From a virus: a stretch of DNA of 64,000 bases. The stretch covers positions 62,001-126,000 of IMG/VR virus record IMGVR_UViG_3300030380_006185. One strand, given 5' to 3'. Made by a program: the position numbers and the translations under genes. Below are positions 1-6,966 of the stretch, one piece after another. Each line of letters begins with the position of its first letter. Positions within the stretch are counted from its first letter, which is position 1. Under the pieces are notes generated by a model. The model was given only the letters and a program-made list of their open reading frames with translations, made no database searches and was not told where the DNA came from.

Positions 1-461
1 CCTTTCCATTTAATTTTAATAATTAAAGTAGTTTCCTTTTCTAACATTTCATTTTTATAATCAAACCAATTCTTACCCCAATTTTCTTCATATTTTAAAA
101 AGAAATTCCTATACCAATACCAACTATAATCACTTAATTTACAAATTTCAACTTCATATTTACCAAAATCCTTACTATTTAAATAATCTTTTACTTTATT
201 AAATTTTTCATTATCACTAATTAATCTATTTTTATCACTTAAACTATTATATACATCATCATTATAATTACTAATCCATCCTTTTAACCTTCTACACTCA
301 CCTCCTTTAACACTATATAAATCATTATAACTAACATAAAAACTTAAATTTAAATCTTTAAATATTTTATTTAATAATTCATTTTTAAAATCATTACTTT
401 CTTTTAATAAACCTTTCCTAATACTTTTTAACTCTTTTACTTTACTACTTTCCTTAAACAT
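1..461 (-). CDS. Hypothetical protein, 3' end beyond window
   Basis: An open frame runs from an ATG at 459-461 to the window edge with no stop, so about 153 residues are visible and the C-terminus is missing. The product is rich in Lys, Asn and Tyr, with an aromatic stretch (WYWYRNFF) near residue 125. I do not recognise it. A terminator hairpin and a promoter-like motif lie just upstream. Base use matches its neighbours. Confidence 0.75.
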   Translation of the reverse strand, partial: MFKESSKVKELKSIRKGLLKESNDFKNELLNKIFKDLNLSFYVSYNDLYSVKGGECRRLKGWISNYNDDVYNSLSDKNRLISDNEKFNKVKDYLNSKDFGKYEVEICKLSDYSWYWYRNFFLKYEENWGKNWFDYKNEMLEKETTLIIKIKWK

Positions 462-481
462 ATTTTATCTTTTTAATTATA

Positions 482-518
482 CTACAATATACAAATTTTT
501 ATTAAATAACAGAAGTCC
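482..518 (-). promoter_or_regulatory. Phage promoter-like motif (weak upstream box)
   Basis: On the minus strand a GGACTT box, a 17-base spacer and TTTGTATATTGT precede the gene that runs off the left edge. The downstream box fits the family; the upstream box is the weakest of the 22 sites. It overlaps a terminator hairpin. Confidence 0.5.
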
Positions 519-532
519 TTTAACAGGACTTC
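512..532 (-). terminator. Rho-independent terminator
   Basis: A perfect 7-bp stem (GAAGTCC/GGACTTC) with a 7-base loop follows the stop of the gene at 555-968 and leads into a T-rich run. It shares bases with the next promoter. Confidence 0.65.
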
Positions 533-554
533 CATTACTATATATAATTAAAAA

Positions 555-968
555 TTAACTCTTAAATTCTTTACTTACAAAATCCTTAACCATATTATTA
601 ATTAATTCTTTAATATCAATTCCTTTATCAATACCATTTAATATTAATTCTTTTTCAATATTTCTTTTACAATTATAATCAACACTTCCTACAATATTAA
701 ACAAATTTTTATTTTCCTTATAACCATATCTTCCTACACTATTATAAGTAATTCTAATATTAAATTCATCATTAACCTTATTAACAAAATCATTTAATTC
801 ATTTTCTAATTTTTCCTTTTTTAATTCTACTTCTCTTAATTCCTCTAATAAACTAAAATCAACATTTTCATTAACAATTTTTAAACATTTATCATTAACT
901 TCCTCTACAACTTTACTATAAACTTCATTACTAACAACATCTAACTCAATTCTACTTAATTTACCCAT
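555..968 (-). CDS. Hypothetical protein with coiled-coil character
   Basis: A 137-residue protein not recognised. Residues about 37-70 are rich in Glu, Leu and Lys (LLEELREVELKKEKLENEL) and should form a coiled coil. Starts at an ATG after an A-rich leader and ends just before a terminator hairpin, so it probably closes a transcription unit. Confidence 0.7.
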   Translation of the reverse strand: MGKLSRIELDVVSNEVYSKVVEEVNDKCLKIVNENVDFSLLEELREVELKKEKLENELNDFVNKVNDEFNIRITYNSVGRYGYKENKNLFNIVGSVDYNCKRNIEKELILNGIDKGIDIKELINNMVKDFVSKEFKS

Positions 969-1020
969 AATTTACCTTTTTTAACTTTTAATTTTTAATA
1001 ATTTAACTTTTTAAATATAA

Positions 1021-1056
1021 TATAATATATAAAATTTCTATTAAAATAAATATTCC
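1021..1056 (-). promoter_or_regulatory. Phage promoter-like motif
   Basis: GGAATA, 17 bases, then TTTATATATTATA on the minus strand, about 50 bases upstream of the ATG at 968. It matches the bipartite family found throughout the left 17 kb. Confidence 0.65.
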
Positions 1057-1057
1057 T

Positions 1058-1411
1058 TTATTTTATCTCTTCAACAAATTCTTTAAAACCTTCCCAATAA
1101 AAATTACTATATTCCATTCCTATAGTACTATAATATAAATCATCTTCACTAGTATTCATATCTAATACTTCTTCCATACTAATTTTATTTTTTCCTTTAA
1201 TACACATTAATTCAGGTTCAATCATTTCACCATCTTCATCAGATTTAAATTCATTCATAATATGATCATTCATTACTTCATAAACATCTCCTTTATAAAA
1301 TACATCACTAAAACAATCTTTCCATTCATCACCTACAAACATTTCTTCATCAATTCTGTAATCAACAATTCCTGTACATACATCTTCAATAACTCTAAAT
1401 TTTCTTCCCAT
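1058..1411 (-). CDS. Hypothetical acidic protein
   Basis: A 117-residue Asp/Glu-rich protein (about a quarter of residues acidic) with several Tyr/Trp residues near the C-terminus (NFYWEGFKEF). Not recognised. Small acidic early proteins are often DNA mimics or host-protein binders in phages, but nothing here proves that role. Confidence 0.7.
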   Translation of the reverse strand: MGRKFRVIEDVCTGIVDYRIDEEMFVGDEWKDCFSDVFYKGDVYEVMNDHIMNEFKSDEDGEMIEPELMCIKGKNKISMEEVLDMNTSEDDLYYSTIGMEYSNFYWEGFKEFVEEIK

Positions 1412-1430
1412 TTTATTTTATCTTTTTAAT

Positions 1431-1471
1431 TATAATACAATATACAAATTTCTAGTAAATTAAACTATTCC
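1431..1471 (-). promoter_or_regulatory. Phage promoter-like motif
   Basis: GGAATA, 17 bases, TTTGTATATTGTATTATA on the minus strand, 20-60 bases upstream of the ATG at 1411. The upstream box lies inside the last codons of the gene at 1465. Confidence 0.65.
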
Positions 1472-1650
1472 TTTAATTTTTTAACCAATTTATTAAACAT
1501 TAATTCCAATTCTTTACTTTCATCCCTATTTAATATTACATTTTCAAATAAGTTAATAGGATTTATTTCTACCACTGTGTTGTTTTCTAGTATAACATCT
1601 GTAGTGTAAATATCTCTATTGTCAGTACCTTTTATTTCAACTCTTTTCAT
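1465..1650 (-). CDS. Hypothetical small protein
   Basis: A 61-residue protein, not recognised, with a basic N-terminus and a C-terminal helix (ESKELELMFNKLVKKLKE). It has an A-rich leader and sits just downstream of a family promoter. Confidence 0.6.
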   Translation of the reverse strand: MKRVEIKGTDNRDIYTTDVILENNTVVEINPINLFENVILNRDESKELELMFNKLVKKLKE

Positions 1651-1663
1651 AATATCTTTTTAA

Positions 1664-1704
1664 TATACTATAATATACGAATAATCTTTTTATAATAAAC
1701 TTCC
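1664..1704 (-). promoter_or_regulatory. Phage promoter-like motif
   Basis: GGAAGT, 17 bases, TTCGTATATTATAGTATA on the minus strand, immediately upstream of the ATG at 1650. Confidence 0.6.
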
Positions 1705-1791
1705 TGGGTAATATAGGTTTGTTTGGTTGGGTACAAACCTGAAAACCATCCCGTTACCTCTTGCATTACTCAGTAACCCGCTAGCAAACAT
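1690..1791 (-). CDS. Possible 33-residue peptide in an unusually GC-rich patch
   Basis: A short frame from an ATG at 1789-1791 to TAA. Its codons are much less AT-rich than those nearby, and its end overlaps a family promoter. It could be a real micro-protein or a structured non-coding element. No A-rich leader precedes it; a GGGGA run 6-10 bases upstream is the only start signal. Confidence 0.3.
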   Translation of the reverse strand: MFASGLLSNARGNGMVFRFVPNQTNLYYPGSLL

Positions 1792-1825
1792 TGTAATCCC
1801 CGTTCTAGTAGGGTAATAAACTATT

Positions 1826-1984
1826 TTAATTCATCCATGAACATCTATCTTCCTGATTTAAATATTCAATAGGTACATAACCATACGTGGCAACCTCTTG
1901 TTTCAGTATCGATATAGATTCTTTAATGTTGTAAGTTAAACCTAGTGATTTAATATAATCTTTTAAAATATCATTTTCTTTCAT
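1826..1984 (-). CDS. Hypothetical 52-residue protein
   Basis: Starts at an ATG (1982-1984) after an A-rich leader, with a family promoter immediately upstream, and ends with TAA. Not recognised: a helical N-terminus (KENDILKDYIKSLGL) and a polar C-terminus. The promoter-leader-ATG arrangement supports it as a real gene. Confidence 0.6.
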   Translation of the reverse strand: MKENDILKDYIKSLGLTYNIKESISILKQEVATYGYVPIEYLNQEDRCSWMN

Positions 1985-1998
1985 AACCTTTTTTTAAA

Positions 1999-2039
1999 TA
2001 TACGGTAACATACGAATTACCTTTTAATAATCCTCTTCC
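1999..2039 (-). promoter_or_regulatory. Phage promoter-like motif
   Basis: GGAAGA, 17 bases, TTCGTATGTTACCGTATA on the minus strand, upstream of the ATG at 1984. The downstream box has more substitutions than most family members. Confidence 0.5.
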
Positions 2040-2040
2040 T

Positions 2041-2395
2041 CTGGTAATAAACATTGTAATAAACATTGTAATAAACCTTGTGGTAATCCACGTTTTACCG
2101 TGTGTTTCACGTGGTTTTGTATATACTTTTGGAAGTACGTTAAAAGGACGTGTCTGGGCAATGGATGGGTTAGGGTAGTGTTAAAACTATCCCCAACACA
2201 TTGTAATACACTTTCCACACACTATATAATATTCTTGTAATAATCATTTTCTTTGGTAATAATCGTTTTCCACACCTTATCATTCATTCCACACATTGGT
2301 AATTCACTTTCCGTGGTAATCAACGATTTTTGGTAATAATCATTGTAATAGATGTTTTGGTAATAATCATTGGTAATCCACGTTTTATTTTGTTT
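2041..2395. repeat. Cluster of about a dozen degenerate (T)GGTAATNNNC units
   Basis: The plus strand repeats short units such as GTAATAAACATT, GGTAATAATCATT, GGTAATCCACG and GGTAATTCAC at irregular 12-40 base spacing. No long conserved gene covers it. An inverted CACGT/ACGTG-type word occurs near 2090-2115 (CACG...CGTG). The pattern resembles a clustered protein-binding array or iteron-type origin more than coding sequence. Weak minus-strand frames cross it (2024-2218 and 2222-2404). Confidence 0.55.
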
Positions 2396-2404
2396 ATTCT
2401 TCAT
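2222..2404 (-). CDS. Doubtful low-complexity ORF over the repeat cluster
   Basis: A 60-residue frame overlapping the upstream gene by 11 bases, as real neighbours here do. The product is repetitive (NDYYQN, YYNDYYQK, ENDYYKN) because it translates the repeat units. Coding potential is doubtful. Confidence 0.3.
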   Translation of the reverse strand: MKNKQNKTWITNDYYQNIYYNDYYQKSLITTESELPMCGMNDKVWKTIITKENDYYKNII

Positions 2405-2768
2405 CAATTCTCAATGTTGAACCAATTATGTTTTTCAGTGTATCCTCACATTCCTTTTTAAATGCACGTAACGATTCATCTATGTTTTCTCTTGTTACCT
2501 CATTTGATCCATACTCGTTTTGATACTTAATGTGTTCAATCAAGTCATATAATGGTGCTGCTTCCCTATGGTAATTCACGTCCTCAAAACTATCTAGTAA
2601 TTTCTCTAAATTATTTACACTCGTAGTTACCCCTGCTAATAACCCACAATTCAGCATTCCCTCATAATCAAAGTTTAAACTAAATGTATCACCTAATTTG
2701 TATGTTTCTTTTTTCTGGGTATTTTCCTTCACGTACCACTCTCCGTTTATGTTTATTCTATGTTCCAT
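2394..2768 (-). CDS. Hypothetical protein
   Basis: A 124-residue protein with good coding character, ATG start and A-rich leader. Not recognised. The N-terminus contains a short beta-like segment (ININGEWYVKEN) and the C-terminal half is helical and acidic. One GGTAATTCACG repeat word falls within its coding sequence near 2573. Confidence 0.7.
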   Translation of the reverse strand: MEHRININGEWYVKENTQKKETYKLGDTFSLNFDYEGMLNCGLLAGVTTSVNNLEKLLDSFEDVNYHREAAPLYDLIEHIKYQNEYGSNEVTRENIDESLRAFKKECEDTLKNIIGSTLRIDEE

Positions 2769-2769
2769 T

Positions 2770-2904
2770 TTATTTATTTTTCCTTTTTATATCACTAATA
2801 AAATTTTCTATGTACACTCCTACTCCTATAATACCTAAAACTATTACTAAACCAAGAGAAAAAACCATGAAATACATTAATATCCTAAGTAATAACATTT
2901 CCAT
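2770..2904 (-). CDS. Small single-pass membrane protein
   Basis: A 44-residue product whose ATG overlaps the TAA of the upstream gene (TAATG). One strongly hydrophobic segment at about residues 4-30 (LLLRILMYFMVFSLGLVIVL) is followed by a basic tail (IKRKNK). It probably sits in the host inner membrane. Function unknown. Confidence 0.65.
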   Translation of the reverse strand: MEMLLLRILMYFMVFSLGLVIVLGIIGVGVYIENFISDIKRKNK

Positions 2905-3161
2905 TATATTAAATTTTCTAATTCATCAATTTTATCACTTATTACCTGCATCTTTCTAGTAATTTTTTCTAATTCACGTTCTTTTTTATGAATAGCATCT
3001 GCATATTGATCACATATATGTCCACCCTCTGGTTCTGCATCTTCCTCCATTTCCCTATGTAATTGTTTTAACTCCTCTATAATACATTTTTGGTCATGTT
3101 CTAAATCCATGTGATCCATCCCTAAATTTAATTTTGCATCTAAAATATCTGTAATCTTCAT
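2904..3161 (-). CDS. Hypothetical helical protein
   Basis: An 85-residue, highly charged protein predicted to be a long helical hairpin or coiled coil (residues 20-85 rich in Glu, Lys, Leu, Ile). Not recognised. Start chosen at the ATG following a family promoter and A-rich leader. Confidence 0.7.
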   Translation of the reverse strand: MKITDILDAKLNLGMDHMDLEHDQKCIIEELKQLHREMEEDAEPEGGHICDQYADAIHKKERELEKITRKMQVISDKIDELENLI

Positions 3162-3177
3162 AATTTTTCTCTTTATT

Positions 3178-3218
3178 TATACTATAATATACGAACTTCT
3201 AGTTAATTAAACTATTCC
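3178..3218 (-). promoter_or_regulatory. Phage promoter-like motif (strong match)
   Basis: GGAATA, 17 bases, TTCGTATATTATAGTATA on the minus strand, 20-60 bases upstream of the ATG at 3161. It is close to the family consensus. Confidence 0.75.
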
Positions 3219-3222
3219 TTAT

Positions 3223-3363
3223 CTATTTTTTCCAAATTAACTTCCTATTAAACGAACTTATCATTACCTTATCTTTATTCCTTTGATAATAACTTTCAAA
3301 ACTTATATTTAGTTTTTCCTTAATGTAGTAAGGCCATAATTTCTTTTTTATCTCTTTTTTCAT
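3223..3363 (-). CDS. Hypothetical basic 46-residue protein
   Basis: Starts at ATG 3361-3363 directly after a family promoter, leaving a very short leader, and ends with TAG. The product is strongly basic with aromatics (KKKLWPYYIKEKL). Not recognised. Confidence 0.55.
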   Translation of the reverse strand: MKKEIKKKLWPYYIKEKLNISFESYYQRNKDKVMISSFNRKLIWKK

Positions 3364-3402
3364 ACATGTAATATACGAACTTCTAGTAAATTAAACTATT
3401 CC
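3364..3402 (-). promoter_or_regulatory. Phage promoter-like motif
   Basis: GGAATA, 17 bases, TTCGTATATTACATGTATG on the minus strand. The ATG of the next gene follows the downstream box within about 10 bases, so the transcript would be nearly leaderless. Confidence 0.65.
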
Positions 3403-3447
3403 CCTAGTATATACGTATTCGTTTGCTGGGTAGTATATAGTAAAAAG

Positions 3448-3699
3448 CTAGATCTCGTATTGTCCAACTATTTCATTTAGTAGCTCCTCCATTTCTAGCT
3501 CATCATCATGACATTGTTTTGAATTGTCACTATATCCACATAATGTGTGTCTTGACATGTGATATTCTATTATATTTCTTCCATTTACTAATTGCATTCT
3601 ACCATATCCATCACTATCAATATCGTATTGTGGAAATTTTTCGTTTACTACTTCGTAGAATCTACTTCTAATTTCTCTATGTATTTCTTTTTTTGTCAT
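3448..3699 (-). CDS. Hypothetical protein
   Basis: An 83-residue protein, not recognised. The N-terminal half is basic (KKEIHREIRSRFYEV), the C-terminus acidic with a short helix. It is a monocistronic unit behind its own promoter at 3717-3756. Confidence 0.65.
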   Translation of the reverse strand: MTKKEIHREIRSRFYEVVNEKFPQYDIDSDGYGRMQLVNGRNIIEYHMSRHTLCGYSDNSKQCHDDELEMEELLNEIVGQYEI

Positions 3700-3716
3700 A
3701 ATTTCTCTCTCTAAAT

Positions 3717-3756
3717 ATAGTATAATATACGAACTTTTTTTCTAGAAAAATATTCC
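3717..3756 (-). promoter_or_regulatory. Phage promoter-like motif (strong match)
   Basis: GGAATA, 17 bases, TTCGTATATTATACTATA on the minus strand. The upstream box overlaps the stop codon of the phosphomannomutase gene, and the spacer contains the palindrome TTTTTCTAGAAAAA. Confidence 0.75.
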
Positions 3757-4463
3757 TACTTTTTTAAGAGTTTATATGTTTCTTTCCAATCATTAACTTG
3801 AAATACTTTATGTTTATCTCCCTTTAATACTTTAGCTAAGTCATAATCATTACCTCCAATTTCAGTTTTATCACCGTAGAAGTGAATATTAACATCTTCA
3901 TTTAGGTAATTTAATATCCAATCTTTAGCTTGGCCTTTACTAGCTCCTTTGGGATATATGTCTATTGAAATTTGTCCCCCAACTGAAACTTCTAGTTCTG
4001 GGAATGTGTTCATGATTTTTTCAACCATTTGAATTCTTTCATTAGAATTTTTATCCCATTCATAATAAGCTTCTCTTTCTTCTTGGGTACAATCCCTTCC
4101 AATAACAGAAAAATTTAATAATCCTACTCTTTCTTCAATGTGGTTTGAAGTTCTTTTTTCATAACTAGAACTAACTAGAAACCCTTCTAATAGTTTAATC
4201 AGTTGTGAATTAGGTTTCCATTCATTTTTGTAAATTTCATCCCCATTAACAAATATTTGATTACCACATGATTGGAGTGAGGCTGTTACATTTTTCCATA
4301 TATTTAATCCTACTTGTTCAATAGTTTTATCACTGTTGGAACCTGTTACAAAAAACACCTTTTTTCCTTTCATCCACTCACTAAAAAACTTTTCAAATTC
4401 TTTATCAATTGGTAATCTACTAGGTGTTAAAGTTCCATCTACATCAAATACGTAAGCTATCAT
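3756..4463 (-). CDS. Phosphomannomutase, eukaryotic PMM type (HAD superfamily)
   Basis: A 235-residue HAD enzyme predicted to interconvert mannose-6-phosphate and mannose-1-phosphate. The nucleophile motif DVDGT is at residues 7-11 (Asp7, Asp9). The hallmark PMM segments follow: GSNSDKTIEQ (41-50), FSVIGRDCTQEER (118-130), GGQISID (162-168) and GDKTEIGGNDYD (197-208). These match the eukaryotic PMM family (PF03332) rather than the bacterial ManB/AlgC type. Length is near the family norm of about 245. A cupin at 32.1 kb and the glycosyltransferases are likely pathway partners. A sugar-phosphate phosphatase role is possible. Confidence 0.88.
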   Translation of the reverse strand: MIAYVFDVDGTLTPSRLPIDKEFEKFFSEWMKGKKVFFVTGSNSDKTIEQVGLNIWKNVTASLQSCGNQIFVNGDEIYKNEWKPNSQLIKLLEGFLVSSSYEKRTSNHIEERVGLLNFSVIGRDCTQEEREAYYEWDKNSNERIQMVEKIMNTFPELEVSVGGQISIDIYPKGASKGQAKDWILNYLNEDVNIHFYGDKTEIGGNDYDLAKVLKGDKHKVFQVNDWKETYKLLKK

Positions 4464-4473
4464 ATTTTTATTT

Positions 4474-4779
4474 TTATCTGCTTATTACTTTTTCAACCTT
4501 AATAGTTCCCGTGTTAATCATGTTTTTTACTCCAATCCAATCACCTTCATCTGCTATCCATTCTATTTCAAATGGTTTAAACTCGAATTGGAAATTACTT
4601 AAAGCAAATCCCATCCCACTCATTTTAAACTCATCATTATCATTCTTTCTGAATCGTAGTGTGTATTTATTATCACACATACAACTCACTACATAGAATA
4701 TTACTTCTTTAGCATTTTCCTTAACTGTTTTACCATTCATATAAAATGGGTTTTGTAATAACTCTTGATATTTACTCAT
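4474..4779 (-). CDS. Hypothetical protein
   Basis: A 101-residue protein cotranscribed with the phosphomannomutase (10-base gap). Not recognised. The central part looks beta-rich with alternating charged and aromatic residues (FQFEFKPFEIEWI). Confidence 0.65.
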   Translation of the reverse strand: MSKYQELLQNPFYMNGKTVKENAKEVIFYVVSCMCDNKYTLRFRKNDNDEFKMSGMGFALSNFQFEFKPFEIEWIADEGDWIGVKNMINTGTIKVEKVISR

Positions 4780-4787
4780 AACTTTCT

Positions 4788-5126
4788 TTATTTACTATTT
4801 GAATTTATAAACATTTTTTTAACATCAAATTCTTCCTTTTTAGAAACAATTCCTTTAACAGCTTCATCTACTAACTCTTCAACATTAACTCCTAATTCTA
4901 GCATTTGCTTTTTAAATCCTCTATATGCTTCATATCCTGTATCAATGGGCATTCCTAAAAATTTAACATCATAGATATCAATAAATTCCGTATCTATCCC
5001 AACTGATCCATCTTTTTTATCATAGGCAATTATTTGATGCTCTACAGTTGCTTCTATTGCATCGTTTTTTCCAATTTTAATTTCATTAACAACTGTTACT
5101 AATAATGTTTTACTTCTAATTTTCAT
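4788..5126 (-). CDS. Hypothetical protein
   Basis: A 112-residue protein, probably alpha/beta, heading a short operon with the genes at 4474 and 3756. Not recognised. A family promoter precedes the ATG. Confidence 0.65.
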   Translation of the reverse strand: MKIRSKTLLVTVVNEIKIGKNDAIEATVEHQIIAYDKKDGSVGIDTEFIDIYDVKFLGMPIDTGYEAYRGFKKQMLELGVNVEELVDEAVKGIVSKKEEFDVKKMFINSNSK

Positions 5127-5151
5127 AACTTTTTTCCTTTTTTTCTCTATT

Positions 5152-5192
5152 TATACTATAATATACAAAAGAGCTTTTAATTAAGCTCTTCC
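5152..5192 (-). promoter_or_regulatory. Phage promoter-like motif with hairpin spacer
   Basis: GGAAGA, 17 bases, TTTGTATATTATAGTATA on the minus strand. The spacer is largely a terminator-like hairpin, and the upstream box lies inside the last codons of the gene at 5177. Confidence 0.7.
5169..5190 (-). terminator. Terminator hairpin embedded in promoter spacer
   Basis: A perfect 8-bp stem (AAGAGCTT/AAGCTCTT) with a 6-base loop ends in TTTG on the minus strand. It spans the end of the upstream coding sequence and the spacer of the next promoter. Confidence 0.6.
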
Positions 5193-5707
5193 TCTATTTT
5201 AAATGCTGATTCAACAGGTCGTCTATAACCACCAAACTGCATATCACCATTATCAAATATTACACCACCTTTACATACTAAGGCATGTTTATTAACTAGC
5301 AATATATAAGTTCCTTTTCTAAATCGTTGCATAAATGTTTTAACTGTATATGCTACTTTTTTATGTGTATAGTCCTTATTAATTAATCGTCCACCTGTTT
5401 TAGGTGTATCACCAATGTGTTTTACTTTAATTCGTTTTCCACCATTATCACTAAATAAACTTAATTGTCCTTCAGGTTGGAATTCAATAACTTCATTTTG
5501 TAAATCTTTCATTCTAAGATTACACATTTTAGTTCCTTTACCGTTTTTTCTATTAAATCGTTCCGCTACAAATTCATGTGCTGCTTCATAACTAACATCA
5601 AATGCATTAGAACAAGCCCTAACAAAACAATCATTTTTTTCACCACCTGCTAGTTTTGATTTACTTGTAACATCATAACCGCTTTTAAATACTTTTTCAC
5701 TTAACAT
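5177..5707 (-). CDS. Papain-like cysteine protease-like protein
   Basis: A 176-residue protein with the layout of small phage papain-fold proteins: an NDCFVRACSNAF segment near residue 25 supplies the candidate nucleophile Cys27, and a LLVNKHALVCKGGVIFDN segment near residue 137 supplies the candidate His followed by Asn/Asp. The C-terminus has an RRPVESAF motif. Related phage proteins are usually annotated as C39-like or hypothetical; no substrate is known to me. It is transcribed from its own family promoter. Confidence 0.6.
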   Translation of the reverse strand: MLSEKVFKSGYDVTSKSKLAGGEKNDCFVRACSNAFDVSYEAAHEFVAERFNRKNGKGTKMCNLRMKDLQNEVIEFQPEGQLSLFSDNGGKRIKVKHIGDTPKTGGRLINKDYTHKKVAYTVKTFMQRFRKGTYILLVNKHALVCKGGVIFDNGDMQFGGYRRPVESAFKIEEELN

Positions 5708-5724
5708 AACTTTCTTTTTTTAAA

Positions 5725-5765
5725 TATACTATAATATACGAACTTTTTTTCTAGAAAAATATTCC
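5725..5765 (-). promoter_or_regulatory. Phage promoter-like motif (strong match)
   Basis: GGAATA, 17 bases, TTCGTATATTATAGTATA on the minus strand, upstream of the ATG at 5707. Its spacer is the same as that of the site at 3717-3756. Confidence 0.75.
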
Positions 5766-6134
5766 TTAATCAAATTCAAATAAATCAATTATATTTTCTT
5801 CTGTTAATTGTGTTTTTTCATGAAAATCCTCATCATACATTTCAAAATCTTCATAATCATCTATTCCATTAACTGTAACTTCACCCTTACATTCTATTCC
5901 ATCACAATCAACGTAAATAAATCTCATACTAACGTTGTGAACATACTTATCTTCTAGTAATTCTTTAATATCATCCCCAATAGCCCTATCAGGTACTTCA
6001 GGTGTTTGATAATAGATTGATCTATGTCCCACACACAAATCAGTTATATATAAATTATTCTTCTCCATTTTTATGTTTCTTTTTTCTAGTATACTTCTTT
6101 TTATTCTTTTGAATACTTGGACGCGTTGCGTCAT
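5766..6134 (-). CDS. Hypothetical acidic protein
   Basis: Up to 122 residues; the C-terminal third is very acidic (DYEDFEMYDEDFHEK). Not recognised. A second plausible ATG at 6066-6068 (MEKNNLYITD) also has an A-rich leader and would give 100 residues. The longer form carries a basic N-terminal extension, and I cannot decide between the two. Confidence 0.65.
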   Translation of the reverse strand: MTQRVQVFKRIKRSILEKRNIKMEKNNLYITDLCVGHRSIYYQTPEVPDRAIGDDIKELLEDKYVHNVSMRFIYVDCDGIECKGEVTVNGIDDYEDFEMYDEDFHEKTQLTEENIIDLFEFD

Positions 6135-6154
6135 TAATTTCTTTCTGTGTTACT

Positions 6155-6460
6155 TTAATCTGTTTCACCTTCTAGTATTGTTACATCAGCATATTTTATT
6201 TTGCCTACTGTTTTTTTACCTAACATATCATAAGTGTATAACGTAACACAAGTAGGACCAAACTTAGTTACATTCATTCCATCTGAAAAACCTTTAAATA
6301 TTGCACCCGTTCCACGTTTCCCTTCACTACCATGTGTTCTAAACTTAGTTGGGTAATCACCATATTTACCATCAGGTCCTTCTTGATAATCTTTATGTCC
6401 TTTAACGTTGAATACTACTTTTTTAAATTGTAACTGTTCTTTAATTTCCTTAATTGTCAT
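6155..6460 (-). CDS. Hypothetical protein
   Basis: A 101-residue protein, not recognised, Gly- and Thr-rich in the middle (RTHGSEGKRGTGAIFKGF), probably beta. It shares an operon with the next gene and has a family promoter upstream. Confidence 0.65.
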   Translation of the reverse strand: MTIKEIKEQLQFKKVVFNVKGHKDYQEGPDGKYGDYPTKFRTHGSEGKRGTGAIFKGFSDGMNVTKFGPTCVTLYTYDMLGKKTVGKIKYADVTILEGETD

Positions 6461-6476
6461 AACCTTTTTAATTTTG

Positions 6477-6513
6477 ATGTAATATACGAAAAAGATTAAT
6501 ATAAATCTATTCC
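6477..6513 (-). promoter_or_regulatory. Phage promoter-like motif
   Basis: GGAATA, 17 bases, TTCGTATATTACATC on the minus strand, upstream of the ATG at 6460. The upstream box lies within the 3' end of the gene at 6496. Confidence 0.7.
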
Positions 6514-6909
6514 TCTCTCAACTCTCAAATTACCTATTAATTTGTGCTGGTAGTTGATTATTTCACCATACAATTCATTAACTAGTTCTTCATCAACCTC
6601 CATGATTGATGGTTCAAATTGGTTAAATACATTATCCACATCTAATAATGCTGTCATGGTACTACCACTACTTACATTTGGGAGATCATTCTCAAATTGT
6701 CCCTCTAGCCATTCTAAATACCAATCCTTTTGTATGAATAGACTTTTTTCTATTTCTACCTTAACACAATCTAGGAATTGTATTTTAGCTATCTTTTCAT
6801 ATCCCTTCTTTGCACTAAGGTTTTGATATGTGTACCAATGTTGAGCTATTTCAAATGAAATATCTATTTCATTTTCTATTATTGTTTTAAATAAATCCTT
6901 TGCTTTCAT
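6496..6909 (-). CDS. Hypothetical helical protein
   Basis: A 137-residue mostly helical acidic protein with several Trp residues (WYTYQ, WYLEWLEGQ). Not recognised. Monocistronic behind its own family promoter. Confidence 0.65.
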   Translation of the reverse strand: MKAKDLFKTIIENEIDISFEIAQHWYTYQNLSAKKGYEKIAKIQFLDCVKVEIEKSLFIQKDWYLEWLEGQFENDLPNVSSGSTMTALLDVDNVFNQFEPSIMEVDEELVNELYGEIINYQHKLIGNLRVERGIDLY

Positions 6910-6925
6910 AATTTTTTTCTTTATT

Positions 6926-6966
6926 TATACTGAAATATACGAAAATATAGTTATATCTTCTATTCC
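6926..6966 (-). promoter_or_regulatory. Phage promoter-like motif
   Basis: GGAATA, 17 bases, TTCGTATATTTCAGTATA on the minus strand, upstream of the ATG at 6909. TATATTTC here is close to the Bacteroidota -7 element TAnnTTTG. Confidence 0.7.

Noticed and set aside
2024-2218. 64-residue minus-strand frame ending EEEDY
   Set aside because: Its C-terminus is the translated promoter box and repeat units, and no A-rich leader precedes it. Left within the repeat entry.
2041-2395. CRISPR-like array
   Set aside because: The repeated words are short (about 10 bases), degenerate and irregularly spaced, with no uniform spacers and no cas genes.
3171-3185. TATAAATA on the minus strand before several genes, identical to the T4 late promoter
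   Set aside because: It occurs in only some members of the motif family and is too close to the ATG. The conserved parts are GGAATA and TTYGTATATTRYA; TATAAATA there is a by-product of AT richness.
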